A stretch of DNA of 64,000 nucleotides from Escherichia hormaechei_A (GTDB lineage Bacteria > Pseudomonadota > Gammaproteobacteria > Enterobacterales > Enterobacteriaceae), in assembly GCA_042434945.1 (NCBI GenBank), contig CP170191.1:4030001-4094000 (forward strand), written 5' to 3'. Under the pieces are notes generated by a model that was given only the letters and a program-made list of their open reading frames with translations, was not told where the DNA came from and did no database searches. Below are positions 34,807 through 43,129 of this stretch, one piece after another (position 1 is the stretch's first letter; every line of letters begins with the position of its first letter). The position numbers and the translations under genes were made by a program.

Positions 34807-35073
34807 TTAGCAGAATGGGTGACGCGACCTTATAGAATAAAGCAGGGTCCATCCCATGGTGATAATCCGTATATTTTCAGAAGGCCATACACAGATATCC
34901 TGCAACTGAGGAAATGACTTCTGGCCGAAAATAACACTGAATACGTTGTGGTTAGTAATAAATTTAATGTCTTCTGTAACGTTGCTTCTGAATAAATAGT
35001 AAATCATATGCCTTTTAGCGTCTACGTATTGAAAAGCAGTACGCCGCGTCTGTAAACACTCTGGAATTAACAC
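34807..35073 (-). CDS. hypothetical 88-residue ORF ahead of the fimbrial operon
   Basis: This open frame on the same strand as the fimbrial genes encodes MLIPECLQTRRTAFQYVDAK and so on to the end SIRSRHPFC. It is rich in aromatic residues and has no signal peptide. I do not recognise the family. Its position, 97 bp upstream of the pilin start in AT-rich DNA, fits a small fimbrial regulator or the N-terminal remnant of a LuxR-type regulator that is often found near such operons. It may also be a chance frame. Confidence 0.3.
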   Translation of the reverse strand: MLIPECLQTRRTAFQYVDAKRHMIYYLFRSNVTEDIKFITNHNVFSVIFGQKSFPQLQDICVWPSENIRIITMGWTLLYSIRSRHPFC

Positions 35074-35593
35074 TCAGCTAACAAATTTAACCCCTTTCGA
35101 TTGCCCTGATAATTATTAATTTGCTTTTAATACCGTAACTAAATTACAAGAGAGCCAACTGATCATTGTTTGATCAATTTATTTCAGAATATTATTAGCC
35201 AAAAAATGTCACTTCAGCAAAAAATTCTTGCCCTTTATCCTGAAAAATCACGGTTAAACAGGATATTTCTTTATCGATCAGCAATTGATCGTTTGTAATA
35301 CACTGTTAAAATCTATATGTGAAATTTACCTTAATTAAAATTTTTTGCTACAGCTTAGATTTCGCATTTTTAACCAAAAAAAATTTTATTTATAGGAAAT
35401 AAATCACTCTGCTCACATATATACAGCTTTTCAAAAACACAAATAAAGCAAATAAACCCCATTCAATTCACGTAATATTATCACCTCCCCATTTTATTCA
35501 ACATCTTTTACGCGTCGTATCTGCTCAAAAACGAATGTAATGCTCTCCACCTGACTACCGCTCCCATCGCACACGGTAAGTTAATTTTGCGGG

Positions 35594-35606
35594 TTTGGTC
35601 CTACCA
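35594..35606. promoter_or_regulatory. LldR operator O1
   Basis: TTGGTCCTACCAA is a near-perfect palindrome matching the GntR-type site bound by LldR in E. coli. Its centre is about 126 bp from that of the second site at 35720-35731, close to the spacing reported for E. coli (about -105 and +22). LldR is thought to loop the DNA between them without lactate. Confidence 0.8.
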
Positions 35607-35719
35607 ATCATGTGCAAAGCTATCCATCGTTCACAGTTTTGATGCTCCACTTCACAAAACCATTGCCGAATAGCAACACTTGGTTAACCATTTATTGCCA
35701 TTAACCCTACATCACAATA

Positions 35720-35731
35720 TTGGACGGACCA
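35720..35731. promoter_or_regulatory. LldR operator O2
   Basis: TTGGACGGACCA is the downstream LldR-type palindrome, lying near the expected lldP transcription start. With O1 it forms the repression loop known for E. coli lldPRD. Confidence 0.75.
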
Positions 35732-35807
35732 CTTTTACACTAAGTGTGACGCTGAGATGAGCAGAGACTCACCCGACGAACACCTGTGTGGTCTCAGGAG
35801 ACCTGCA

Positions 35808-37463
35808 ATGAATCTCTGGCAACAAAACTACGATCCCGCCGGGAATATCTGGCTTTCCAGTCTGATAGCATCGCTTCCCATCCTGTTTTTCTTCTTTGCG
35901 CTGATTAAGCTCAAACTGAAAGGATACGTCGCCGCCTCGTGGACGGTGGCAATCGCCCTTGCCGTGGCTTTGCTGTTCTATAAAATGCCGGTCGCTAACG
36001 CGCTGGCCTCGGTGGTTTATGGTTTCTTCTACGGGTTGTGGCCCATCGCGTGGATCATTATTGCAGCGGTGTTCGTCTATAAGATCTCGGTGAAAACCGG
36101 GCAGTTTGACATCATTCGCTCGTCTATTCTTTCGATAACCCCTGACCAGCGTCTGCAAATGCTGATCGTCGGTTTCTGTTTCGGCGCGTTCCTTGAAGGA
36201 GCCGCAGGCTTTGGCGCACCGGTAGCAATTACCGCCGCATTGCTGGTCGGCCTGGGTTTTAAACCGCTGTACGCCGCCGGGCTGTGCCTGATTGTTAACA
36301 CCGCGCCAGTGGCATTTGGTGCGATGGGCATTCCAATCCTGGTTGCCGGACAGGTAACAGGTATCGACAGCTTTGAGATTGGTCAGATGGTGGGGCGGCA
36401 GCTACCGTTTATGACCATTATCGTGCTGTTCTGGATCATGGCGATTATGGACGGCTGGCGCGGTATCAAAGAGACGTGGCCTGCGGTCGTGGTTGCGGGC
36501 GGCTCGTTTGCCATCGCTCAGTACCTTAGCTCTAACTTCATTGGGCCGGAGCTGCCGGACATTATCTCTTCGCTGGTATCACTGCTCTGCCTGACGCTGT
36601 TCCTCAAACGCTGGCAGCCAGTGCGTGTATTCCGTTTTGGTGATTTGGGGGCGTCACAGGTTGATATGACGCTGGCCCACACCGGTTACACTGCGGGTCA
36701 GGTGTTACGTGCCTGGACACCGTTCCTGTTCCTGACAGCTACCGTAACACTGTGGAGTATCCCGCCGTTTAAAGCCCTGTTCGCATCGGGTGGCGCGCTG
36801 TATGAGTGGGTGATCAATATTCCGGTGCCGTACCTCGATAAACTGGTTGCCCGTATGCCGCCAGTGGTCAGCGAGGCTACAGCCTATGCCGCCGTGTTTA
36901 AGTTTGACTGGTTCTCTGCCACCGGCACCGCCATTCTGTTTGCTGCACTGCTCTCGATTGTCTGGCTGAAGATGAAACCGTCTGACGCTATCAGCACCTT
37001 CGGCAGCACGCTGAAAGAACTGGCTCTGCCCATCTACTCCATCGGTATGGTGCTGGCATTCGCCTTTATTTCGAACTATTCCGGACTGTCATCAACACTG
37101 GCGCTGGCACTGGCGCACACCGGTCATGCATTCACCTTCTTCTCGCCGTTCCTCGGCTGGCTGGGGGTATTCCTGACCGGGTCGGATACCTCATCTAACG
37201 CCCTGTTCGCCGCGCTGCAAGCCACCGCAGCACAACAAATTGGCGTCTCTGATCTGTTGCTGGTTGCCGCCAATACCACCGGTGGCGTCACCGGTAAGAT
37301 GATCTCCCCGCAATCTATCGCTATCGCCTGTGCGGCGGTAGGCCTGGTGGGCAAAGAGTCTGATTTGTTCCGCTTTACTGTCAAACACAGCCTGATCTTC
37401 ACCTGTATAGTGGGCGTGATCACCACGCTTCAGGCTTATGTCTTAACGTGGATGATTCCTTAA
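35808..37463 (+). CDS. lldP: L-lactate permease
   Basis: LldP imports L-lactate, D-lactate and glycolate with protons. The ATG at 35808 after AGGAG gives 551 residues, the E. coli length, starting MNLWQQNYDPAGNIWLSSLI. It has about 12-14 membrane segments and family-specific loops such as FLEGAAGFGAPVAITAALL and FLTGSDTSSNALFAALQ. An in-frame ATG at 35757 would add unconserved residues. The stop overlaps the lldR ATG by one base (TAATG). The protein looks the same as in E. coli. Confidence 0.97.
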   Translation: MNLWQQNYDPAGNIWLSSLIASLPILFFFFALIKLKLKGYVAASWTVAIALAVALLFYKMPVANALASVVYGFFYGLWPIAWIIIAAVFVYKISVKTGQFDIIRSSILSITPDQRLQMLIVGFCFGAFLEGAAGFGAPVAITAALLVGLGFKPLYAAGLCLIVNTAPVAFGAMGIPILVAGQVTGIDSFEIGQMVGRQLPFMTIIVLFWIMAIMDGWRGIKETWPAVVVAGGSFAIAQYLSSNFIGPELPDIISSLVSLLCLTLFLKRWQPVRVFRFGDLGASQVDMTLAHTGYTAGQVLRAWTPFLFLTATVTLWSIPPFKALFASGGALYEWVINIPVPYLDKLVARMPPVVSEATAYAAVFKFDWFSATGTAILFAALLSIVWLKMKPSDAISTFGSTLKELALPIYSIGMVLAFAFISNYSGLSSTLALALAHTGHAFTFFSPFLGWLGVFLTGSDTSSNALFAALQATAAQQIGVSDLLLVAANTTGGVTGKMISPQSIAIACAAVGLVGKESDLFRFTVKHSLIFTCIVGVITTLQAYVLTWMIP

Positions 37464-38239
37464 TGATTGTTTTACCCAGACGCCTGTCAGACGAGGTTGC
37501 CGATCGTGTGCGGGCGCTGATTGATGAAAAAAACCTGGAAGCGGGCATGAAGTTGCCCGCTGAGCGCCAACTGGCGATGCAACTCGGCGTATCACGTAAT
37601 TCACTGCGCGAGGCGCTGGCAAAACTGGTGAGTGAAGGCGTGCTGCTCAGTCGACGCGGCGGCGGGACGTTTATTCGCTGGCGTCATGACACATGGTCGG
37701 AGCAAAACATCGTCCAGCCGCTAAAAACACTGATGGCCGATGATCCGGATTACAGTTTCGATATTCTGGAAGCCCGCTACGCCATTGAAGCCAGCACCGC
37801 ATGGCATGCGGCAATGCGCGCCACACCTGGCGACAAAGAAAAGATTCAGCTTTGCTTTGAAGCAACGCTAAGTGAAGACCCGGATATCGCCTCACAAGCG
37901 GACGTTCGTTTTCATCTGGCGATTGCCGAAGCCTCACATAACATCGTGCTGCTGCAAACCATGCGCGGTTTCTTCGATGTCCTGCAATCCTCAGTGAAGC
38001 ATAGCCGTCAGCGGATGTATCTGGTGCCACCGGTTTTTTCACAACTGACCGAACAACATCAGGCTGTCATTGACGCCATTTTTGCCGGTGATGCTGACGG
38101 GGCGCGTAAAGCAATGATGGCGCACCTTAGTTTTGTTCACACCACCATGAAACGATTCGATGAAGATCAGGCTCGCCACGCACGGATTACCCGCCTGCCC
38201 GGTGAGCATAATGAGCATTCGAGGGAGAAAAACGCATGA
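37463..38239 (+). CDS. lldR: GntR/FadR-type regulator of lactate use
   Basis: LldR is a 258-residue FadR-subfamily regulator that represses lldPRD without L-lactate and helps activate it with L-lactate. The N-terminal winged helix-turn-helix is KLPAERQLAMQLGVSRNSLR followed by EALAKLVSEGVLLSRRGGGT. The C-terminal FCD domain has metal-binding histidines in VRFHLAIAEASHN and EQHQAVIDAI. The ATG at 37463 matches E. coli. It overlaps lldD by 4 bp (ATGA). Confidence 0.96.
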   Translation: MIVLPRRLSDEVADRVRALIDEKNLEAGMKLPAERQLAMQLGVSRNSLREALAKLVSEGVLLSRRGGGTFIRWRHDTWSEQNIVQPLKTLMADDPDYSFDILEARYAIEASTAWHAAMRATPGDKEKIQLCFEATLSEDPDIASQADVRFHLAIAEASHNIVLLQTMRGFFDVLQSSVKHSRQRMYLVPPVFSQLTEQHQAVIDAIFAGDADGARKAMMAHLSFVHTTMKRFDEDQARHARITRLPGEHNEHSREKNA

Positions 38240-39426
38240 TTATTTCCGCAGCCAGCGATTATCGCGCCGCAGCGCAACGCATTCTGCCGCCGTTCCTGTT
38301 CCACTATATGGATGGTGGTGCATATTCTGAATACACGCTGCGCCGCAACGTGGAAGATTTGTCAGAAGTGGCGCTGCGCCAGCGTATTCTGAAAAACATG
38401 TCCGACTTAAGCCTGGAAACGACGCTGTTTAATGAGAAATTGTCGATGCCGGTGGCACTGGCTCCGGTGGGTTTGTGTGGCATGTATGCGCGTCGTGGCG
38501 AAGTTCAGGCAGCCAAAGCGGCGGACGCGCATGGTATTCCGTTTACTCTCTCGACGGTTTCCGTTTGCCCGATTGAAGAAGTCGCGCCAGCCATCAAGCG
38601 CCCAATGTGGTTCCAGCTTTATGTACTGCGCGATCGCGGCTTTATGCGTAACGCGCTGGAGCGAGCAAAAGCAGCGGGTTGTTCGACGCTGGTTTTCACC
38701 GTGGATATGCCGACACCGGGCGCACGCTACCGTGATGCGCATTCAGGTATGAGCGGCCCGAACGCGGCAATGCGCCGCTACTTGCAAGCGGTGACACATC
38801 CGCAATGGGCGTGGGATGTGGGCCTGAACGGTCGTCCACATGATTTAGGTAATATCTCAGCTTATCTCGGCAAACCGACCGGACTGGAAGATTACATCGG
38901 CTGGCTGGGGAATAACTTCGATCCGTCCATCTCATGGAAAGACCTTGAATGGATCCGCGATTTCTGGGATGGCCCGATGGTGATCAAAGGGATCCTCGAT
39001 CCGGAAGATGCGCGCGATGCAGTACGTTTTGGTGCTGATGGAATTGTGGTTTCTAACCACGGTGGCCGCCAGCTGGACGGTGTACTCTCTTCCGCCCGTG
39101 CACTGCCTGCTATTGCAGATGCGGTGAAAGGTGATATAGCCATTCTGGCGGATAGCGGAATTCGTAACGGGCTTGATGTCGTGCGTATGATTGCGCTCGG
39201 TGCCGACACCGTACTGCTGGGTCGTGCTTTCTTGTATGCGCTGGCAACAGCGGGCCAGGCGGGTGTAGCTAACCTGCTAAATCTGATCGAAAAAGAGATG
39301 AAAGTGGCGATGACGCTGACTGGCGCGAAATCGATCAGCGAAATTACGCAAGATTCGCTGGTGCAGGGGCTGGGTAAAGAGTTGCCTGCGGCACTGGCCC
39401 CTCTTTCTCAGGGAAACGCGGCCTGA
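38236..39426 (+). CDS. lldD: L-lactate dehydrogenase, FMN-dependent
   Basis: LldD oxidises L-lactate to pyruvate and passes electrons to quinones at the inner membrane. The 396-residue product belongs to the 2-hydroxyacid oxidase family. The catalytic His275 lies in GIVVSNHGGRQLDG, and the FMN-binding segments VALAPVGLCGMYARRG, WFQLYVLRDRG and ILADSGIRNGLDV are in order. It is the last gene of lldPRD and is followed by a strong terminator. Confidence 0.97.
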   Translation: MIISAASDYRAAAQRILPPFLFHYMDGGAYSEYTLRRNVEDLSEVALRQRILKNMSDLSLETTLFNEKLSMPVALAPVGLCGMYARRGEVQAAKAADAHGIPFTLSTVSVCPIEEVAPAIKRPMWFQLYVLRDRGFMRNALERAKAAGCSTLVFTVDMPTPGARYRDAHSGMSGPNAAMRRYLQAVTHPQWAWDVGLNGRPHDLGNISAYLGKPTGLEDYIGWLGNNFDPSISWKDLEWIRDFWDGPMVIKGILDPEDARDAVRFGADGIVVSNHGGRQLDGVLSSARALPAIADAVKGDIAILADSGIRNGLDVVRMIALGADTVLLGRAFLYALATAGQAGVANLLNLIEKEMKVAMTLTGAKSISEITQDSLVQGLGKELPAALAPLSQGNAA

Positions 39427-39454
39427 TCTCCCCCGGTTAGCCTCCCCTTCTTCC

Positions 39455-39485
39455 GCGCCCGACTTCCCCCTCGGGCGCTTTTTTT
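39455..39485 (+). terminator. Intrinsic terminator after lldD
   Basis: An 8-bp perfect stem GCGCCCGA/TCGGGCGC (39455-39462 and 39471-39478) with an 8-base loop is followed by seven T. It ends the lldPRD transcript before the MFS gene. Confidence 0.92.
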
Positions 39486-39606
39486 GTCGAAAATAACACC
39501 TGCGTAACATTCTGGATAAGAAAATTTGACATCCACCTGCCGTCCGCAATTGTATAGACAAGCAAATACAAGAACACAAAAACAACATCAGATCGGAGTG
39601 GAGCGT

Positions 39607-40947
39607 ATGGCGTATTCAGGTAAGGTGGATATTCAGCAGGTGATCGATGAAAGTCCTTTTTCAGGGTTTCACTGGCTTCTTATTGTGCTGGGCTTTCTGG
39701 TGCTGGCGATTGATGGGTTTGATACCGCAGCGATGGGTTACATTGCGCCTACGCTGTCGACGGAGTGGGGAATACATAAACAGGATCTGGGGCCGGTGCT
39801 GAGTGCGGCGCTGCTGGGGCTGTCGCTGGGTGCCCTGATTGCAGGTCCGGTATCGGACCGGATGGGACGCAAGCGCGTGCTGGTCTTTTCGTGTCTGTTC
39901 TTCGGCCTGGCGAGCCTGGGCACGGCCTGGGCGCAAAGTCTGAATACCCTGACGCTGTGGCGATTTCTGACCGGCCTCGGCCTCGGCGCTGCCATGCCTA
40001 ACGCCATCACGCTGATCTCCGAGTTTGCCCCCCAGCGCTGCCGCGCCATGGCAATTAACACCATGTACTGCGGCTTTCCGCTGGGTGCGGCGGGCGGCGG
40101 AGCAATCTCATCCTGGCTTATCCCTCACCACGGCTGGCGAAGCGTGCTGCTGACCGGCGCGATTGCGCCGCTGATTTTAACGGTGCTGCTGGCGCTGCTG
40201 TTGCCGGAGTCGGTGAAGTTTCTGGTGCAGCGCGGGAAAGACGTCGCCCAGGTTCGCCGCATCGCCAGCCGGTTCGCCCGCAGCACGCTGGATAGCGTCA
40301 CGGGCTTTTTCCTCGCGGAGGAGAAAGTCGCGTCGAAAAAAGGCAGCGTGTCGCAGCTGTTTTCCATGCCCTGGCTGCCCGGCACCCTGATGCTGTGGGT
40401 CACCTATTTTATGGGGCTGGTGATTTATTACGTCCTGCTGAGCTGGATGCCAACGCTGATGCAGGGGATGGGATATGCGCTGGCGGAATCCGCCTGGCTT
40501 ACCTCGCTGTTCACCTTCGGCGGCACCGCTGGCATTTTGCTCGCGGGCTGGATGATGGATCGCTGGGAAGCGCACAAGGTGGTCGCGTGTGGTTTCGTGC
40601 TGACGATGGGCCTGATTCTTTTACTCGGCATTGAGCATAACCATATCGCCCTGTTTGGCGGGTTAATTTTCCTGATGGGGATCGCGATGAACGGCGCGCA
40701 GTCGGGCATGCAGACCCTGGCCGCCACCTTTTACCCTACCGAGTGCCGAGCGACGGGTATCGCCTGGATGCAGGGGATCGGCCGCTTCGGCGGCGTGGCG
40801 GGCACCATGACCAGCGCCCAGCTTCTTTCCATGCAGTGGCAGGCGGACAGTATTTTAATGATCCTCAGCGTACCTGCTCTCGTGGCTGCGGCGGCAACCG
40901 TCTACAAAATGCTGTATAGCCGCGCGCAGGAGCCGGGCGTCGCCTAG
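39607..40947 (+). CDS. MFS transporter of the aromatic acid:H+ symporter type
   Basis: This 446-residue permease has 12 predicted membrane segments. The start MAYSGKVDIQQVIDESPFSG at 39607 follows GGAGTGGAG. The AAHS family signature is clear: LAIDGFDTAAMGYIAPTL in helix 1, GPVSDRMGRKRVLVF in loop 2-3, and ATFYPTECRATGIAWMQGIG in the second half. It resembles PcaK/BenK/MhpT-like carriers, but the substrate (an aromatic or other organic acid) cannot be told. It lies between lldD and trmL, which are adjacent in E. coli, and has its own upstream gap of about 120 bp after the lldD terminator. Confidence 0.85.
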   Translation: MAYSGKVDIQQVIDESPFSGFHWLLIVLGFLVLAIDGFDTAAMGYIAPTLSTEWGIHKQDLGPVLSAALLGLSLGALIAGPVSDRMGRKRVLVFSCLFFGLASLGTAWAQSLNTLTLWRFLTGLGLGAAMPNAITLISEFAPQRCRAMAINTMYCGFPLGAAGGGAISSWLIPHHGWRSVLLTGAIAPLILTVLLALLLPESVKFLVQRGKDVAQVRRIASRFARSTLDSVTGFFLAEEKVASKKGSVSQLFSMPWLPGTLMLWVTYFMGLVIYYVLLSWMPTLMQGMGYALAESAWLTSLFTFGGTAGILLAGWMMDRWEAHKVVACGFVLTMGLILLLGIEHNHIALFGGLIFLMGIAMNGAQSGMQTLAATFYPTECRATGIAWMQGIGRFGGVAGTMTSAQLLSMQWQADSILMILSVPALVAAAATVYKMLYSRAQEPGVA

Positions 40948-40992
40948 TCCCTCTCTTTTCTGCTATTCTGCCCCCGCAATTAAGGGGGCAGC

Positions 40993-41466
40993 ATGCTTAA
41001 CATCGTCTTATTCGAACCAGAAATTCCGCCGAACACCGGCAATATTATCCGCCTGTGCGCCAACACCGGTTTTCGTCTGCACATCATTGAGCCGATGGGC
41101 TTTACGTGGGACGACAAACGTCTGCGCCGCGCGGGGCTGGACTACCATGAGTTTACCGCCGTCGTTCGTCATCACGATTACGCCGCGTTTCTGGGATCCG
41201 AAAAACCACAGCGCATGTTCGCCCTGACCACCAAAGGTACGCCAGCGCACAGCGCCGTACGCTATCAGGACGGGGATTATCTGATGTTTGGTCCGGAAAC
41301 CCGCGGCCTGCCGGCCACCATTCTGGATGCCCTGCCCGCTGAGCAGAAAATTCGTATTCCGATGATGCCGGACAGCCGCAGCATGAACCTGTCGAATGCG
41401 GTGTCGGTGGTGGTGTATGAGGCGTGGCGCCAGCTGGGTTATCCCGGCGCGATATTGCGTAGCTAA
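40993..41466 (+). CDS. trmL: tRNA (cytidine/uridine-2'-O-)-methyltransferase TrmL
   Basis: TrmL (YibK) methylates the 2'-OH of the wobble base of tRNA-Leu CmAA and cmnm5UmAA. The 157-residue protein is a minimal SPOUT methyltransferase with knot motifs FGPETRGLPATIL and IRIPMMPDSRSMNLSNAVSV. The length is the same as in E. coli, with about 90% identity from memory. In E. coli the next gene is cysE. Here the converging ilvC stop is only 38 bp away. Confidence 0.96.
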   Translation: MLNIVLFEPEIPPNTGNIIRLCANTGFRLHIIEPMGFTWDDKRLRRAGLDYHEFTAVVRHHDYAAFLGSEKPQRMFALTTKGTPAHSAVRYQDGDYLMFGPETRGLPATILDALPAEQKIRIPMMPDSRSMNLSNAVSVVVYEAWRQLGYPGAILRS

Positions 41467-41473
41467 AACAGTT

Positions 41474-41493
41474 CGGGTGGCTTACGCCACCCG
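41474..41493. terminator. Hairpin between trmL and ilvC
   Basis: CGGGTGGC-TTAC-GCCACCCG is a perfect 8-bp stem with a 4-base loop, placed between converging stop codons. On the minus strand it is followed by AACTGTTTT, so it is probably the ilvC terminator. It may serve trmL as well. It marks the synteny break. Confidence 0.75.
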
Positions 41494-41504
41494 ATTCGTC
41501 GTGT

Positions 41505-42980
41505 TTAGCCTGCTACCGCAATACGTTTCATATCTGTCATATAGCCGCGCAGTTTCTTACCTACCTGCTCAATCGCATGGCTGCGAATCGCTTCGTTCAC
41601 ATCACGCAGTTGCCCGTTATCTACCGCGCCTTCCGGAATAGCTTTACCCAGGTCGCCCGGTTGCAGCTCTGCCATAAACGGTTTCAGCAACGGCACACAA
41701 GCGTAAGAGAACAGATAGTTACCGTACTCAGCGGTATCAGAGATAACCACGTTCATTTCGTACAGACGCTTACGGGCGATGGTGTTGGCAATCAGCGGCA
41801 GCTCGTGCAGTGATTCATAATATGCAGACTCTTCAATGATGCCGGAATCGACCATGGTTTCGAACGCCAGTTCAACGCCCGCTTTCACCATCGCAATCAT
41901 CAGTACGCCTTTATCGAAGTACTCCTGCTCGCCGATTTTGCCTTCATACTGCGGCGCGGTTTCAAACGCGGTTTTGCCGGTCTCTTCACGCCAGGTCAGC
42001 AGTTTCTTATCATCGTTGGCCCAGTCCGCCATCATACCGGAAGAGAATTCGCCGGAGATGATGTCGTCCATATGTTTCTGGAACAGGGGTGCCATGATCT
42101 CTTTCAGCTGTTCAGAAAGCGCATAAGCACGCAGTTTCGCCGGGTTAGAGAGACGGTCCATCATCAGGGTGATGCCGCCCTGTTTCAGTGCTTCGGTGAT
42201 GGTTTCCCAACCGAACTGAATCAGTTTTTCTGCGTATGCCGGATCGGTGCCCTCTTCCACCAGCTTGTCGAAGCACAGCAGCGAGCCAGCCTGCAACATA
42301 CCGCACAGGATGGTTTGCTCACCCATCAGGTCAGATTTCACTTCCGCAACGAAGGACGATTCCAGCACGCCCGCACGGTGACCACCGGTTGCTGCCGCCC
42401 ATGCTTTAGCGATCGCCATACCTTCGCCTTTCGGATCGTTTTCCGGGTGAACGGCAATCAGCGTCGGTACGCCGAATCCACGTTTGTACTCTTCACGCAC
42501 TTCGGTGCCAGGGCATTTCGGCGCAACCATGACTACGGTGATATCTTTACGGATCTGCTCGCCCACTTCGACGATGTTGAAACCGTGCGAGTAACCCAGC
42601 GCCGCGCCGTCTTTCATCAGTGGCTGTACGGTGCGCACTACATCAGAGTGCTGCTTGTCCGGCGTCAGGTTAACCACCAGATCCGCCTGCGGGATCAGTT
42701 CTTCGTAAGTACCAACTTTAAAACCGTTTTCGGTCGCTTTACGCCAGGACGCGCGCTTCTCGGCAATCGCTTCTTTACGCAGAGCGTAAGAAATATCCAG
42801 ACCAGAATCACGCATGTTCAGGCCCTGGTTCAGACCCTGTGCGCCACAGCCGACGATGACTACTTTTTTACCCTGAAGGTAGCTCGCGCCATCGGCGAAT
42901 TCATCGCGCCCCATAAAGCGACATTTGCCCAGCTGTGCCAGCTGCTGACGCAGATTCAGTGTATTGAAGTAGTTAGCCAT
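41505..42980 (-). CDS. ilvC: ketol-acid reductoisomerase
   Basis: IlvC carries out the NADPH-dependent isomeroreduction of acetolactate and acetohydroxybutyrate, the second common step of valine and isoleucine synthesis. The ATG at 42980 (MANYFNTLNLRQQLAQLGKC) gives 491 residues, the class II (long) enzyme. VIVGCGAQGLNQGLNMRDSG is the nucleotide motif, and a duplicated C-terminal knotted domain follows. It is divergent from its activator gene ilvY. The protein looks identical to E. coli as I recall it. Its downstream neighbour should be ppiC but is trmL. Confidence 0.98.
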   Translation of the reverse strand: MANYFNTLNLRQQLAQLGKCRFMGRDEFADGASYLQGKKVVIVGCGAQGLNQGLNMRDSGLDISYALRKEAIAEKRASWRKATENGFKVGTYEELIPQADLVVNLTPDKQHSDVVRTVQPLMKDGAALGYSHGFNIVEVGEQIRKDITVVMVAPKCPGTEVREEYKRGFGVPTLIAVHPENDPKGEGMAIAKAWAAATGGHRAGVLESSFVAEVKSDLMGEQTILCGMLQAGSLLCFDKLVEEGTDPAYAEKLIQFGWETITEALKQGGITLMMDRLSNPAKLRAYALSEQLKEIMAPLFQKHMDDIISGEFSSGMMADWANDDKKLLTWREETGKTAFETAPQYEGKIGEQEYFDKGVLMIAMVKAGVELAFETMVDSGIIEESAYYESLHELPLIANTIARKRLYEMNVVISDTAEYGNYLFSYACVPLLKPFMAELQPGDLGKAIPEGAVDNGQLRDVNEAIRSHAIEQVGKKLRGYMTDMKRIAVAG

Positions 42981-43129
42981 GGTGATTCCTCGTGATGTTG
43001 TGCTTCTTATTGTTCGGTTCGCGTTTGCGAGATTGAATTCACTATATGACAGGAAATTTATTGCGGAAATTGATATATTCACAACGTCACATTGCAATTT
43101 TTGCAACGTCAACATCGAGGGCTGCGCCA
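42981..43129. promoter_or_regulatory. ilvC-ilvY divergent operator region
   Basis: This 149-bp region holds the two back-to-back promoters controlled by IlvY with the substrate inducers acetolactate and acetohydroxybutyrate. Two TTGCAA half-sites (43092-43097 and 43101-43106) form an inverted repeat next to the ilvY start, and TATTCACAACG lies beside it. The tandem operators O1/O2 of E. coli map to this place. The exact limits here are inferred. Confidence 0.6.

Larger units (their letters stand above)
35074..35807. promoter_or_regulatory. AT-rich region with the lldP control region
   Basis: No gene is seen. Positions 35,090-35,520 are strongly AT-rich. They contain an inverted repeat CGATCA-gcaat-TGATCG at 35275-35291 and the palindrome TTGATCAA at 35170-35177. 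The right part (35,580-35,807) is the lldP control region with two LldR-type operators, listed separately. The ribosome site AGGAG at 35796-35800 decides the lldP start. The left part fits an H-NS-bound upstream region of the fimbrial operon, but that is inference. Confidence 0.6.

Noticed and set aside
42072..42995. A 307-codon plus-strand frame antisense to ilvC
   Set aside because: A known kind of mirror frame of a highly expressed gene with strong codon bias; no recognisable domain.
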